A program made the position numbers and the translations under genes. Of a stretch of DNA of 64,000 nt, positions 52,043 through 63,103 are shown piece after piece; position 1 is the first letter of the stretch; every line of letters starts with the position of its first letter. The notes under the pieces are model-generated. The model was not told where the DNA came from and did no database searches. It was given only the letters and a program-made list of their open reading frames with translations. Origin of the DNA: Obscuribacter phosphatis_A (GTDB lineage Bacteria; Cyanobacteriota; Vampirovibrionia; Obscuribacterales; Obscuribacteraceae); NCBI GenBank assembly GCA_017303615.1, contig JAFLCK010000006.1:113261-177260 (forward strand), read 5' to 3'.

Positions 52043-53467
52043 ATGGTAAACGCCAGAACATTGCGCCGAATCAATAAAAAGACTGATCCGCTTTTCGGAT
52101 TTACCATCAATGGTTACTATTTTTTATTTGCTCTGCTTCTTATTATTGTGGCGCCGCTTCTACTTTTCAAAAAGAAAGCCAGAGCTGGTTTTCGGCAGAA
52201 GCTCGGCGGGGTGCCGGAGGCCATCAAGGCAAAGAAGGCGAAACTAGCCGGTTGTCTTTGGTTTCATGCTGTTTCAGTGGGTGAGTTCAACGCCGTCTTA
52301 CCGCTTTTGAAAGCTTATCATCGCAAGCATCCTTCTGAACCTCTGGTGGTATCTACAACTACTGCCACCGGGCAGGCTCTCGCTCAAGAAAAATGTCAGG
52401 GTATGGCCGATGTTTTTTACTTCCCTTATGACTTACCTTTTGCCACTCGTCCTTGGCTTGATGTCTTAAAGCCTTCTTTGGTTGCCATTGCTGAGACCGA
52501 AATTTGGCCCGGTTTTACCTATGAATGTAAGAAGCGAAATATACCCATGGTGGTAGTCAACGGTCGTATTTCGCCGCGTTCTTTCAAGGGCTATCATCGT
52601 TTCAGAGCATTCTTTGGACCGGTTTTGCGCAGTATGCATACTATCGGCGTGCAAACCGAAGAAGAAGCAAACCGCTATCGGGCTATAGCAGGGCCCAACC
52701 TGAACGTAAAGGTACTCGGTAATCTTAAGTTCGACGGCTTGGTACCAATCTCTTTTGAGCGTCGGCAGGAATTACAGAAACTTACCAATGCCGGTAGTTG
52801 TGGTAGTACTGGTAATGCCGATACTGCTGATACTAAAAGTAGTATCACTATTGTAGCCGGTTCCACCCATGAAGGAGAAGAGAGTGCCATGCTCGCTTTT
52901 CTTGATAGGGTTTGGAGTTTGGATGCAAGCTTAGCTGAGCGCATAAAACTTATCATTGTGCCGAGGCATCCTGAGCGCTTTGAGCATGTGGCTTCCTTGA
53001 TCAAGTCTCAAGGCTATACAGTGCGCCGTTATTCTCGCTCAGAGTCTTTTTCAGAGATGCCAAAGGAAGTTTACTTGCTTGATGCTATCGGCAAACTTTT
53101 TGAATTTTACAGTCTTTGTGATCTCGCCTTCGTGGGCGGCACGCTGGCACCAATCGGCGGGCACAATATTATGGAGCCTTACGCTTATGCAGTGCCTGTC
53201 CTGGTTGGTCCGCACATAGAAAAGACTCGCGACACCGCTAACAGTCTACTTGAAGCCTCGGCACTGACAATCTGCCAAGATGCTTCTGCCCTAGGCGATC
53301 ATCTAATCAAGCTGATTCGAGATTTAGAGCATTCTCGGCAATTGGGCTCGCGCGGGCAGGCTGTCTTGACTGCCAGCCAAGGGGCTGTTCAACATGCTGT
53401 TGGCTTGCTCGAAACGGTTCTTGAGCCTGGTCTCGATCCAGTACTCGATCCTGTACTTGAGCGATGA
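52043..53467 (+). CDS. waaA: 3-deoxy-D-manno-octulosonic acid transferase
   Basis: WaaA (KdtA) adds Kdo to lipid A precursors. The 474-residue protein has an N-terminal membrane anchor (YYFLFALLLIIVAPLLLF), WFHAVSVGEFNAVLPLL, AETEIWPGFTYEC, NGRISPRSFKGYHRF and GGTLAPIGGHNIMEPYA, typical of the GT30 family. Its 3' coding end is a 12-bp repeat (LDPV units, 53420-53464). It overlaps lpxK by 4 bp (ATGA). This shows that the organism makes LPS or a Kdo-containing lipid A. Confidence 0.94.
   Translation: MVNARTLRRINKKTDPLFGFTINGYYFLFALLLIIVAPLLLFKKKARAGFRQKLGGVPEAIKAKKAKLAGCLWFHAVSVGEFNAVLPLLKAYHRKHPSEPLVVSTTTATGQALAQEKCQGMADVFYFPYDLPFATRPWLDVLKPSLVAIAETEIWPGFTYECKKRNIPMVVVNGRISPRSFKGYHRFRAFFGPVLRSMHTIGVQTEEEANRYRAIAGPNLNVKVLGNLKFDGLVPISFERRQELQKLTNAGSCGSTGNADTADTKSSITIVAGSTHEGEESAMLAFLDRVWSLDASLAERIKLIIVPRHPERFEHVASLIKSQGYTVRRYSRSESFSEMPKEVYLLDAIGKLFEFYSLCDLAFVGGTLAPIGGHNIMEPYAYAVPVLVGPHIEKTRDTANSLLEASALTICQDASALGDHLIKLIRDLEHSRQLGSRGQAVLTASQGAVQHAVGLLETVLEPGLDPVLDPVLER
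53420..53464. repeat. 12-bp repeat at the 3' end of waaA
   Basis: In-frame units CTTGAGCCTGGT, CTCGATCCAGTA, CTCGATCCTGTA and the partial CTTGAGCGA immediately precede the TGA stop. They encode LEPG, LDPV, LDPV, LER. lpxK begins within the last 4 bp. Confidence 0.8.
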
Positions 53468-54561
53468 AGATTACTGATCAAAATTGCCAAATGAATACAC
53501 TTTTGGAGAATCAGATCTTTAGGAACTGTCTTGCTCCCTTCAATTGTCTTTATGGCGCCGGTGCCTACCTGCATCTGCTCTCTTATCAAAGCGGTCTGAA
53601 GAAACGCCATAGCAGCCCTGCTTTTGTGGTAAGTGTCGGCAATCTTAGTGTGGGCGGCACCGGTAAAACACCTATAGTCATGGAGCTAGGTCGTCGTTAT
53701 ATCGAGAAGGGCTTGCGCACTGCCGTGCTCAGCCGCGGCTATGGGCGCCGCAGTAAAGGAAATGTCATTGTCAGTCGCGGGCAAGGTCCTCTTGCCACGG
53801 TTCAGGACAGTGGTGATGAGCCATTCTTGATCGCTAGCTTGGTTGACGGACTGGCTGTCTTGGTGGGCAGCCGTCGGGTGGAGCTGGCCCAGCTTGCCTG
53901 TCGCGAATTGGCTGCGCAAGTGCTTATTCTTGATGATGGCTTTCAGCATCTGCCCTTAGAAAGAAATCTCGATATTGTGCTTTGGGATGCCAATGATGAG
54001 CCTGAGAGACAGTCTCTCTTGCCCGGCGGTCGCTTGCGTGAACCGCTCTCGGCTTTGGGCCGGGCCGATCATGTCATTATTACCAAGGTGGACAGTCTAA
54101 GCCGCTTTGACAGTCTCAAGAGCAAGCTGGCTAGATATAGTGATAAAGCCGATTTCAGTGCCTGTCGATTTCGTCCAGGCCGACTGCGTAATTCTAGTGA
54201 TCAGTTTGTTGAGCTTGCTTCCGCCCCGGTTGTATCTTTGTGTGCCATTGCTCGTCCTGAGAGTTTCGCTGCTTCTCTGCGGTCCCTCGATTTAAATCTC
54301 ATACAGAGTCATGCGTTTCCCGATCATCACTGGTTTAGCGAAAAGGAATTAAGGCAGATCTTTGCTTTTGCCGAAGAGAATTCGGCTTATGTGGTTACCA
54401 CTGCCAAAGATATGGTGCGCATTAAAGAGTATGCAAACGCTGCTGGGCTCTCTACATTTTGGGCTTCAGGTAAGCTTCTCTATCTGGCTCAGGATGTGGA
54501 ATGGTTAACTGATTTGCCCAGTTTCTTGTCTAGTTCTTTGTCTAGCGAGATCTCTCGATGA
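53464..54561 (+). CDS. lpxK: tetraacyldisaccharide 4'-kinase
   Basis: LpxK phosphorylates the lipid A precursor. The 365-residue protein has a Walker A NLSVGGTGKTPIVMELG, LSRGYGRRSKG, DSGDEPFLIA, LDDGFQHLPL and GRLREPLSALGRADHVIITK, all family features. It starts in a 4-bp ATGA overlap with waaA and its own stop overlaps the next gene by 4 bp. The 3' coding end has 12-bp Ser-Leu repeats (54520-54555). Confidence 0.95.
   Translation: MKITDQNCQMNTLLENQIFRNCLAPFNCLYGAGAYLHLLSYQSGLKKRHSSPAFVVSVGNLSVGGTGKTPIVMELGRRYIEKGLRTAVLSRGYGRRSKGNVIVSRGQGPLATVQDSGDEPFLIASLVDGLAVLVGSRRVELAQLACRELAAQVLILDDGFQHLPLERNLDIVLWDANDEPERQSLLPGGRLREPLSALGRADHVIITKVDSLSRFDSLKSKLARYSDKADFSACRFRPGRLRNSSDQFVELASAPVVSLCAIARPESFAASLRSLDLNLIQSHAFPDHHWFSEKELRQIFAFAEENSAYVVTTAKDMVRIKEYANAAGLSTFWASGKLLYLAQDVEWLTDLPSFLSSSLSSEISR
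54520..54555. repeat. 12-bp degenerate repeat at the 3' end of lpxK
   Basis: Units AGTTTCTTGTCT, AGTTCTTTGTCT and AGCGAGATCTCT precede the last Arg codon and TGA. They encode SFLS, SSLS, SEIS. Confidence 0.6.
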
Positions 54562-55595
54562 AGCCCCATGGAGAGCGCATTTTGGTGATTCGCTATCGCT
54601 TTATAGGCGATACTATTTTGACCGTGCCCTTTCTGCGCAATTTGAGGGCTAATTATCCAGAAGCTCGAATCGATGTTTTAGTTGGCCCCAAGAGCGGAGA
54701 GGTGCTCAAGGGCTGTCCTTATGTCGACGAGCTAATCGCATTTGATACCACTCGCTTTCATAAGTATGACTCGGGCGAGGGAAAACCGCGCAACTGGTTC
54801 AGTTATGCCCTTGAGCTGCGCAAGCGCCGCTACGATCTGGCTTTTGTTCTGAAGCGGTCTTTTTCCAGCGCCGCTCTTTCTTTGGTTTGTGGTGCCAAAA
54901 GAAGGGTTGGCTATCAGGGGGATGGACACTTTTTGCTCACTGATAAAGTGCCTTTTCGCACTGATATTCATGAAGTAGATTCGGTCTTGTCGGTCCTGGA
55001 AGGTTGCGGCTTGAGCGTCGGCGATCGGCATCTTGAGAGCTTTACTTCTGCGGATGAGTTGGCGGCAGTTTTGGCTATCGAACCACGCCTTAAGGAAGGG
55101 CGCTATGTGCTTATCCACGCTGCCGCCGCCCATCCGGACAAAACCTATCCACTTGAGAGCTTTGCTCAAGTGATAAAGTTGCTTTACTCTGATGGCTTTA
55201 TCCCTGTTTTCAGCGGCGATAAACAAGACATTGGTTTATATGCTGAGTTGGCGGCTCTTTTGCCTAAAGACATGCCCTCTATAGACATGAGCGGTCGGCT
55301 GCAATTACGTGAAAGTATGGCTCTTTATTCTTTGATGAAGCTTGCTGTTTGTGTGGACAGCGGCCCTTCTCATTTAGCAGCCAGCGCCGGGGTGCCGGTT
55401 GTTACGCTCTTTGGTCCGACCGATCCGGTGCGCTGGGGACCTTACGGCGGTCGCGCCGTTTTTGATGCCTCTCTCAGTTGTCGTCCCTGTCACTACAAAA
55501 AGATCTGTGATAACCGACCTTGTCTTACTGAACTTTCAGCCGATTTAGTCTATGAGGCTTGCGTCGCCATGCTAAATGGTCGAGATGGTGCTTAA
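54558..55595 (+). CDS. family 9 glycosyltransferase, heptosyltransferase-like
   Basis: The 345-residue protein has the GT9 pattern: ILVIRYRFIGDTILTVPFL at the N terminus, GAKRRVGY, and SGPSHLAASAGVPVVTLFGPT near the end. It is probably an LPS core heptosyltransferase (WaaF/WaaC type) acting in the cytoplasm after WaaA and LpxK, with which it is translationally coupled. A CRPCHYKKICDNRPC cluster near the C terminus is common in this family. The donor sugar is not certain. Its stop lies in a 15-bp repeat. Confidence 0.88.
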   Translation: MKPHGERILVIRYRFIGDTILTVPFLRNLRANYPEARIDVLVGPKSGEVLKGCPYVDELIAFDTTRFHKYDSGEGKPRNWFSYALELRKRRYDLAFVLKRSFSSAALSLVCGAKRRVGYQGDGHFLLTDKVPFRTDIHEVDSVLSVLEGCGLSVGDRHLESFTSADELAAVLAIEPRLKEGRYVLIHAAAAHPDKTYPLESFAQVIKLLYSDGFIPVFSGDKQDIGLYAELAALLPKDMPSIDMSGRLQLRESMALYSLMKLAVCVDSGPSHLAASAGVPVVTLFGPTDPVRWGPYGGRAVFDASLSCRPCHYKKICDNRPCLTELSADLVYEACVAMLNGRDGA

Positions 55596-55648
55596 ATATA
55601 AGATGCCTAGAGATAAGGTGTCTGGTAGTGAGGTGTAAGTTGAGAGTC
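55589..55648. repeat. 15-bp repeat containing the stop of the heptosyltransferase-like gene
   Basis: Four units of 15 bp begin at 55589, 55604, 55619 and 55634; the units are degenerate. The first holds the TAA stop (55593-55595). Continuing in frame, further stops lie at 55599, 55608, 55614, 55626, 55629 and 55641, so every unit carries one or more. The last unit contains the GAGGTG site and the TTG start of the next gene. Confidence 0.75.
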
Positions 55649-56416
55649 GCTTTAGTTTCTGTAAGCCTTGGATTGAGTTTAGTTCTCGCCGGTGGTTTGT
55701 CTTGCCGGGCTAAAGATAAAGGCGATTTTGAAAGAACAGGCGGTAAACATTATCCCGGAAAGAGTATTGAATATCTTTCCAGCCTCAAACCAAAGCAGAG
55801 AAAGAAAATCACTTTCCCACCTTATGACCAGGGTGGCGGATACTACTATGCCCATGGTGATTATGAAAAGGCCAGGCAATATTGGATGACCGCCTTGCAG
55901 ATTGCCGAAAGAGAAGTGCCGGCTGAGCGCGCCGGTGGTTTGTCTAGCGAAACAGAGCAAGCCACTTGCAGTCTAATCAACCACCTGATGTACTTTCTCA
56001 AAGACTCTCATTATAAGCCGCCATATTTTGCCAGCCAAGGGGCTACGCCGCAGTTCACACCAAAAGGGCTACAACCTTTGCGTGATCCTGATTTGCGCAA
56101 AGTTTATCTTTATAACTTGAAGGGACAGATGCGCGACTTCGAAGAAGACTTGCGCTTCTGGGACCGGCTGAAGAACTTTGCCAGGCGGTCTCTGGGCGAA
56201 GGGCACAATTGTATGCGCGTCCCAACAAACAATATCGAGGTGGAATTCAATCGCAAGATAATGAATACACGCGAGATGATTGGTCGTCTAGAGCGTGAGT
56301 TGGGTGTTAGTTCAAGTGATTCGAAGCAGACTCCCTGGGGCGGCGGCTTCGTCAATCCTACCGGTAAGAATGACAATAATCCCAACCAGGGTCAGGTAGA
56401 AAATCCCTGGCCTTAG
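55640..56416 (+). CDS. exported protein of unknown function, TPR-like
   Basis: The 258-residue protein has a signal peptide (RVALVSVSLGLSLVLAGGLS). A TPR-like segment (YYYAHGDYEKARQYWMTALQI) and a Pro/Asn-rich end follow. TTG 55640 is chosen because GAGGTG lies five bases before it; an earlier TTG at 55559 would overlap the glycosyltransferase and lacks a signal peptide. It may help LPS assembly by operon position only. Its stop overlaps the next, converging gene by 4 bp. Confidence 0.7.
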   Translation: MRVALVSVSLGLSLVLAGGLSCRAKDKGDFERTGGKHYPGKSIEYLSSLKPKQRKKITFPPYDQGGGYYYAHGDYEKARQYWMTALQIAEREVPAERAGGLSSETEQATCSLINHLMYFLKDSHYKPPYFASQGATPQFTPKGLQPLRDPDLRKVYLYNLKGQMRDFEEDLRFWDRLKNFARRSLGEGHNCMRVPTNNIEVEFNRKIMNTREMIGRLERELGVSSSDSKQTPWGGGFVNPTGKNDNNPNQGQVENPWP

Positions 56417-57012
56417 GGCTTTTCTTTAAACAAGAAGGGACTTTCGACCAGTACGGGTAGACCCCTAACCAGGCAAAAGAATACCGATGTGTAAACCAAA
56501 ACATCGGCGCTGTGGTGCAAAGGCACCTGGAAATCGCTTTTGATTTGAGCGGCGATAACCGCACAAAAGGCTAAAGCTTTCACCACCGCATAGGTAAAGC
56601 GACTGAAGTTAGAGGTGACCAGGAATTTACCCAAAGTGCTTTGCATCATGGTGCTGGTACCAAAGGCGGTGTAACCTTGTTCGGAGGCAAGTGAGCGGAT
56701 TGCATCTACAAAGGTGCCCCTGATCAAGTAAACCAGGGGCACAAAAACGGGAATCCAACCGAGGGTGGAGAAGACTATCCAATAAGCCATTTCAACGGCA
56801 CGGTCGCCGGCTATGTCAAGGACTGCGCCTAGTTTGGAAGTCTGGTTTAGTTTTCTGGCAAAGTAACCATCGAGCCCATCGGCCCAAATAACGAATATCG
56901 TCAGGAAAAAGGCTATCCATCTAAAGCTGTCTTCTTGGAAGAAAAGCAGAGTCAGAGTAATGAGAGCCAGAAAAACCCTAGATACAGTGATTATATTGGC
57001 TACATTGACCAT
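56413..57012 (-). CDS. CDP-alcohol phosphatidyltransferase
   Basis: The 199-residue protein has about five membrane helices and a perfect CDP-alcohol phosphotransferase motif: D-x2-D-G-x2-A-R-x8-G-x3-D-x3-D (ADGLDGYFARKL through LDIAGDRA). It is probably PgsA-like, making phosphatidylglycerophosphate, but related enzymes share this motif. It starts at the base after the gyrB stop, so the two are linked. Confidence 0.85.
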   Translation of the reverse strand: MVNVANIITVSRVFLALITLTLLFFQEDSFRWIAFFLTIFVIWADGLDGYFARKLNQTSKLGAVLDIAGDRAVEMAYWIVFSTLGWIPVFVPLVYLIRGTFVDAIRSLASEQGYTAFGTSTMMQSTLGKFLVTSNFSRFTYAVVKALAFCAVIAAQIKSDFQVPLHHSADVLVYTSVFFCLVRGLPVLVESPFLFKEKP

Positions 57013-59094
<2,082 letters not shown>

Positions 59095-59342
59095 TATCGA
59101 GATCCCGTATATTCTAATATCAAGGCCTAATATCTAGGCAATTGCTCGCCGCAAGCTGATATCGTCTCGATATATCAGAGAGTGCGGCTTCTTTGCTCAG
59201 TGCGATCGGTTGCCCGAATCGACTAAGAAATTTTAGCATAGATGCCTATCTCATGCCCTTTTTAACCCGATATTGCCAACTTGCGTTATGATCAACACTT
59301 GCAACGAAAGTATTGACAGGATAGCTTTTCAGGGGAGTAGTT

Positions 59343-60305
59343 TTGGAAGTCTTTTACGAGCCCAAACCCAGTCTGGTAGACCGTTCGGCTATAGCTCTCG
59401 GTTTCTTTGACGGGGTGCATCCCGGTCATCAAGTTGTAATCAAGAAGGCCGTGGACGAAGCCCGTCGTCTCGACGGCCTTGCTGGTGTCGTCACCTTTAG
59501 AGACCATCCCCGTGGTTTGACCAGAGGTCAGGCGCCTCTTTTGCTATCCGTTATCGAAGAGAGATTGGAGCTTTTTCAGAATCTTGGGGTGGAATTTGCC
59601 CTTGTCTTGACTTTCTCGGAAGAGCTTTGTCGTCTTTCACCCAGGCAGTATGTGGAGACAATGCTGCTTGACTGTCTTGGGGCTAAGTCTATATCGGTTG
59701 GTCATAACCATCATTTTGGTCGAGACCGCGAGGGCGATGCCGATATGCTCAGATCTATCGGTTCGGAGCGTGATTTTGTCGTGCATGCTGCCGATATGGT
59801 TTATGTAGATGGGCTGGAAGTTTCAAGTAGTCGAATCAGAGATCTGGTGATTGGCAAGAATCTAGATTTGGCCAGCCGTTTGCTTTCTCGTCCCTTTAGT
59901 TTGCGTGGCACCATTGTCAAAGGGGACCAGCGCGGTAGAACGCTTGGCTTCCCCACCGCCAATGTGCGCCCGGCCTTTAATCAGCTTGTGCCGCCGCCCG
60001 GAGTTTATGCCGGCTTTGCCGAAGTGGTCGGTGGCACAGATCATGAGAAGAGACTTTGTGTAATCAATATTGGTGTTCGTCCTACTTTCAAGAATCCTGA
60101 ACTCTCACCTGGGGCTCTTGAGCCGAACTTTACAGTGGAAGCCCATTTGCTTGATTTTGATGGAGACATTTACGACCGAGTCTTAAAGGTAGAGTTTCAT
60201 AAACATCTACGTGATGAAAGAAAGTTTGACGGGCTCGATGCCTTGAAAGAGCAGATTGCCCGTGATTGTCAGCTGGCCAGACACAGTCTGCCTTGTTTGA
60301 TCTAA
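59343..60305 (+). CDS. ribF: bifunctional riboflavin kinase/FAD synthetase
   Basis: RibF turns riboflavin into FMN and FAD. The 320-residue protein has the FAD synthetase part first (ALGFFDGVHPGHQVV, SVGHNHHFGRDREGD, SSSRIRDLV) and the kinase part after ~185 (KGDQRGRTLGFPTANV, FTVEAHLLDFDGDIYDR). TTG 59343 has AGGGGAG nearby. recF starts one base after its stop. Confidence 0.95.
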   Translation: MEVFYEPKPSLVDRSAIALGFFDGVHPGHQVVIKKAVDEARRLDGLAGVVTFRDHPRGLTRGQAPLLLSVIEERLELFQNLGVEFALVLTFSEELCRLSPRQYVETMLLDCLGAKSISVGHNHHFGRDREGDADMLRSIGSERDFVVHAADMVYVDGLEVSSSRIRDLVIGKNLDLASRLLSRPFSLRGTIVKGDQRGRTLGFPTANVRPAFNQLVPPPGVYAGFAEVVGGTDHEKRLCVINIGVRPTFKNPELSPGALEPNFTVEAHLLDFDGDIYDRVLKVEFHKHLRDERKFDGLDALKEQIARDCQLARHSLPCLI

Positions 60306-60306
60306 A

Positions 60307-61473
60307 GTGCAGGTCAAGCGTCTTGTCGTCAAAAACTTTCGCAATTACAGAGATACAACTCTCTGTCTTTATCCTCAGCGCAATATCTTAATTGGCGAGA
60401 ATGCCCAAGGTAAAACCAATTTATTAGAAGCAATCGAGGTGATGGCCGGATTTCGCAGTCGGCGCACCGCTTCAGACCGGGACTTGGTTTTGAAGGGGGA
60501 AAGTCAGACCTATCTGGAAGTGACTTATCGCAGTCAAGGCGTAGAAGAAACTGTTAGTTTGCTGCTCAATACCCAGCCGCGCTTGTCTCGCTCAATCAAG
60601 ATTAACGGCATGAAAGTGCCTCGTTCTGAGACTAGAGGTATGACACGTCTCACTGCTGTTTCCTTTAGCTCTTCAGATCTCAGTTTACTTAGAGGCGGAC
60701 CAAAAGAAAGGCGTGATTGGCTCGATGACGTTGTCTTGCAGTTGCGCCCAGGGCTTAGTGAGATTTTCGCTCGCTATGACAAAGTAGTTAGTCAGCGCAA
60801 CCGCCTCTTCAAAAGTTGGTTTGAAAGATCACTTGCCCCGGATGAAGAAGAACTCAAGGTCTGGGATGTGCAACTGGCCAAGCTAGGGGCTCGTCTGGTC
60901 AAAGCCCGCAGCGAGGTTCTTTTGGGCCTTTTACCGGTGGCGGAGGCTAATCTGGCTAGAATTTCGGGACATCGGGAAAAACTGGAAGCAGGCTATCTCT
61001 TCAAAGAAGAGAGTGGTGATTCGGATGCAAATCTGGTGGTGAACTTGGCAGAGTTTGCCCAGAATAAGGAAGAAGAACTGGCCAAAAGAATTTATCTGGC
61101 CCTGAAAGGGCGCCGTGCCGAAGAACTGGCTAGAAAGCAGACCCTGGCAGGTCCCCACCGCGATGATATGAGTTTTGTCATCAACGACATGCCGGCTCAT
61201 ATATTCGGTAGTCAGGGGCAGCAGAGGTCGCTTGTTTTAGCCCTCAAACTGGCCGAATTAAAGCTTGTGGAAGATGCTCTCAGTGAGCCTCCCTTGCTTT
61301 TGCTCGATGATGTACTGGCTGAGCTTGATCTAGGCAGGCAAGGCATGCTCATGGAACTGGTCAAGACAGACATGCAGACGATTATTACCACCACTCATCT
61401 GGATGGATTTAAGGAAGAATGGTTGGCTGGCGCTCAGATAGTCAAGGTTGTAAATGGGCAACTGACTGAATAA
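60307..61473 (+). CDS. recF: DNA replication and repair protein RecF
   Basis: RecF binds gapped DNA and helps load RecA. The 388-residue protein has Walker A IGENAQGKTNLLEAIEVM, the NFRNYRDTTLCLYPQ start, QGQQRSLVLALKLAE signature and Walker B LLLLDDVLAELD. GTG 60307 sits one base after ribF. The nearby gyrB keeps part of the classic dnaA-dnaN-recF-gyrB region. Confidence 0.95.
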   Translation: MQVKRLVVKNFRNYRDTTLCLYPQRNILIGENAQGKTNLLEAIEVMAGFRSRRTASDRDLVLKGESQTYLEVTYRSQGVEETVSLLLNTQPRLSRSIKINGMKVPRSETRGMTRLTAVSFSSSDLSLLRGGPKERRDWLDDVVLQLRPGLSEIFARYDKVVSQRNRLFKSWFERSLAPDEEELKVWDVQLAKLGARLVKARSEVLLGLLPVAEANLARISGHREKLEAGYLFKEESGDSDANLVVNLAEFAQNKEEELAKRIYLALKGRRAEELARKQTLAGPHRDDMSFVINDMPAHIFGSQGQQRSLVLALKLAELKLVEDALSEPPLLLLDDVLAELDLGRQGMLMELVKTDMQTIITTTHLDGFKEEWLAGAQIVKVVNGQLTE

Positions 61474-61558
61474 AAGCTCACTTCTGGGTTAGATTTGCAT
61501 TGGGCAGGGTACATTAGCATATGTTAAGGTGTCTGTAATGCCATCTTCACTTTAGTTG

Positions 61559-63103
61559 ATGACTTCCTCTCTTTACACCCCCTCAACTCTAATCAGGACA
61601 AAAGTGCACGCTGGAAACATACATGACGGGCTAGATCAGAAAATCTGTCTTGAGTGCAACAGACAGTTCACCGGTATAGTCAGAGCCTGTCCCCATGATG
61701 GGGCGGCTCTCGTTCCGCTTGCTCGCGACCCAATGATCGGCACTTGTCTGATGGGCAAGTACGACATCATAGATGTTATCGGTCATGGCGGTATGGGGGT
61801 TGTCTATAAAGGGCGACAAGTGCTTATGGAGCGCACTGTCGCCATCAAGATGTTGCAGTCGCAACACATAGCCGATAGCCAGTCGGTGCAGCGCTTCTTG
61901 CGAGAGGGTAAAGCCTCTTGCCGTATGAATCATCCCAACATAATCACGGTCTATGACTTCGGGATCACCCCCCAGAGCGGGCAACCGTTTATTGTTATGG
62001 ATTATTTGCAGGGCATTTCGCTCTCTGACATGATTAAGCAAGATGGTCAGGTTTCAGTCGAGCGCTCAATCAAGATATTGACTCAAGCCACCGACGCTCT
62101 AGATCATGCACACCGTGCCGGTGTTATTCACCGCGATCTTAAGCCCAGCAATATCATGCTCATCGAGTATGAAGACGAAAAAGACTTTGTCAAAATAGTA
62201 GATTTTGGTGTCGCCCAGTTGATTGGCGCCGGCGGTGAACAACAGCGCCTCACCCAGATGGGAGAAGTTTGCGGCAGCCCGGTCTATATGAGTCCCGAGC
62301 AGTGTCAGGGCTTGGAGCTTGATGTTAGATCTGATATTTATTCCATGGGTATCGTCATTTTTGAGACCCTGACCGGTCGACTACCTCTCATTGGTAAGAC
62401 TATGGTCGAAACCATGAGTAAGCATATTTCTGAAATGCCGCCGCGCTTTAGCGAGATTCGCCCCGACCTCTATATTCCTGAAAGGTTGGAAGCGGTTATT
62501 TGGAAGGCGATGGCTAAAGATCCCGCTAGCCGTCACCAGAGTATGGCTGAACTTTGTCGAGATCTGGAAACTGCGATTCCTAAGCCTGGAAAGAGTCAAG
62601 TACTACGTACTGATTTTCCCACCATGCCTGGTTCCGAGCCTGAAACAAAGGCTAAGAAGATTTCGCCAGTCGTGCTTGGTATAGCGGCAGTCTTCCTTCT
62701 GGTTTTGGGTGTTGCCGGCTTCTTGATGATGAACGGCAAAAAAGATAATGCCGCAGTCGTTCCGGTTAAGACTGTTCCAAATAATAATAACAGTCCACAA
62801 GCGGTCGCACCACCGGCAGTGGCGCCGCAATCTGTTTCACCGGCGCAATCTGCCTCTAAGCCAAGTCTTGATAGTAAGCCTGAAGACGGCAGCAAGTCTG
62901 AAGATGATTCCAAGGCGGTCGTGAAGAAAGCTGCAGTGAGCGGTAAACCTACAGCAAGTCAGGTCGAGCGACCGGTGGTCAAGAAAGTAAAGAAAGTGCG
63001 CCCGGCGGTGACGGCGGCGGCACCAGCGCCAAGACCGGCTGCTGCTGCACCGGCTGTATCGTCGGATCCCTTCAAGTCTTTGGCGCGGCGCAAGAGCTTC
63101 TAA
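61559..63103 (+). CDS. Ser/Thr protein kinase with N-terminal zinc ribbon and membrane helix
   Basis: The 514-residue protein has a zinc ribbon (~30-50, ICLECNRQ and CPHDGAA), then a Hanks-type kinase (~62-330): GHGGMGVVYKG, VIHRDLKPSNIML, VDFGVAQ, GSPVYMSPEQCQG. All catalytic residues are present. A membrane helix lies near 371-391 (VVLGIAAVFLLVLGVAGFLMM), followed by a Ser/Ala/Pro/Lys-rich tail. ATG 61559 is preferred over a TTG three bases earlier. Its stop overlaps the converging gene by 4 bp. The activation segment is nearly the same as in the other two kinases. Confidence 0.93.
   Translation: MTSSLYTPSTLIRTKVHAGNIHDGLDQKICLECNRQFTGIVRACPHDGAALVPLARDPMIGTCLMGKYDIIDVIGHGGMGVVYKGRQVLMERTVAIKMLQSQHIADSQSVQRFLREGKASCRMNHPNIITVYDFGITPQSGQPFIVMDYLQGISLSDMIKQDGQVSVERSIKILTQATDALDHAHRAGVIHRDLKPSNIMLIEYEDEKDFVKIVDFGVAQLIGAGGEQQRLTQMGEVCGSPVYMSPEQCQGLELDVRSDIYSMGIVIFETLTGRLPLIGKTMVETMSKHISEMPPRFSEIRPDLYIPERLEAVIWKAMAKDPASRHQSMAELCRDLETAIPKPGKSQVLRTDFPTMPGSEPETKAKKISPVVLGIAAVFLLVLGVAGFLMMNGKKDNAAVVPVKTVPNNNNSPQAVAPPAVAPQSVSPAQSASKPSLDSKPEDGSKSEDDSKAVVKKAAVSGKPTASQVERPVVKKVKKVRPAVTAAAPAPRPAAAAPAVSSDPFKSLARRKSF

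Noticed and set aside
59095..59342. Promoter for ribF (TATGAT at 59287)
   Set aside because: The -10-like hexamer is good, but no -35 match lies at a normal spacing, so it is not listed as a feature.
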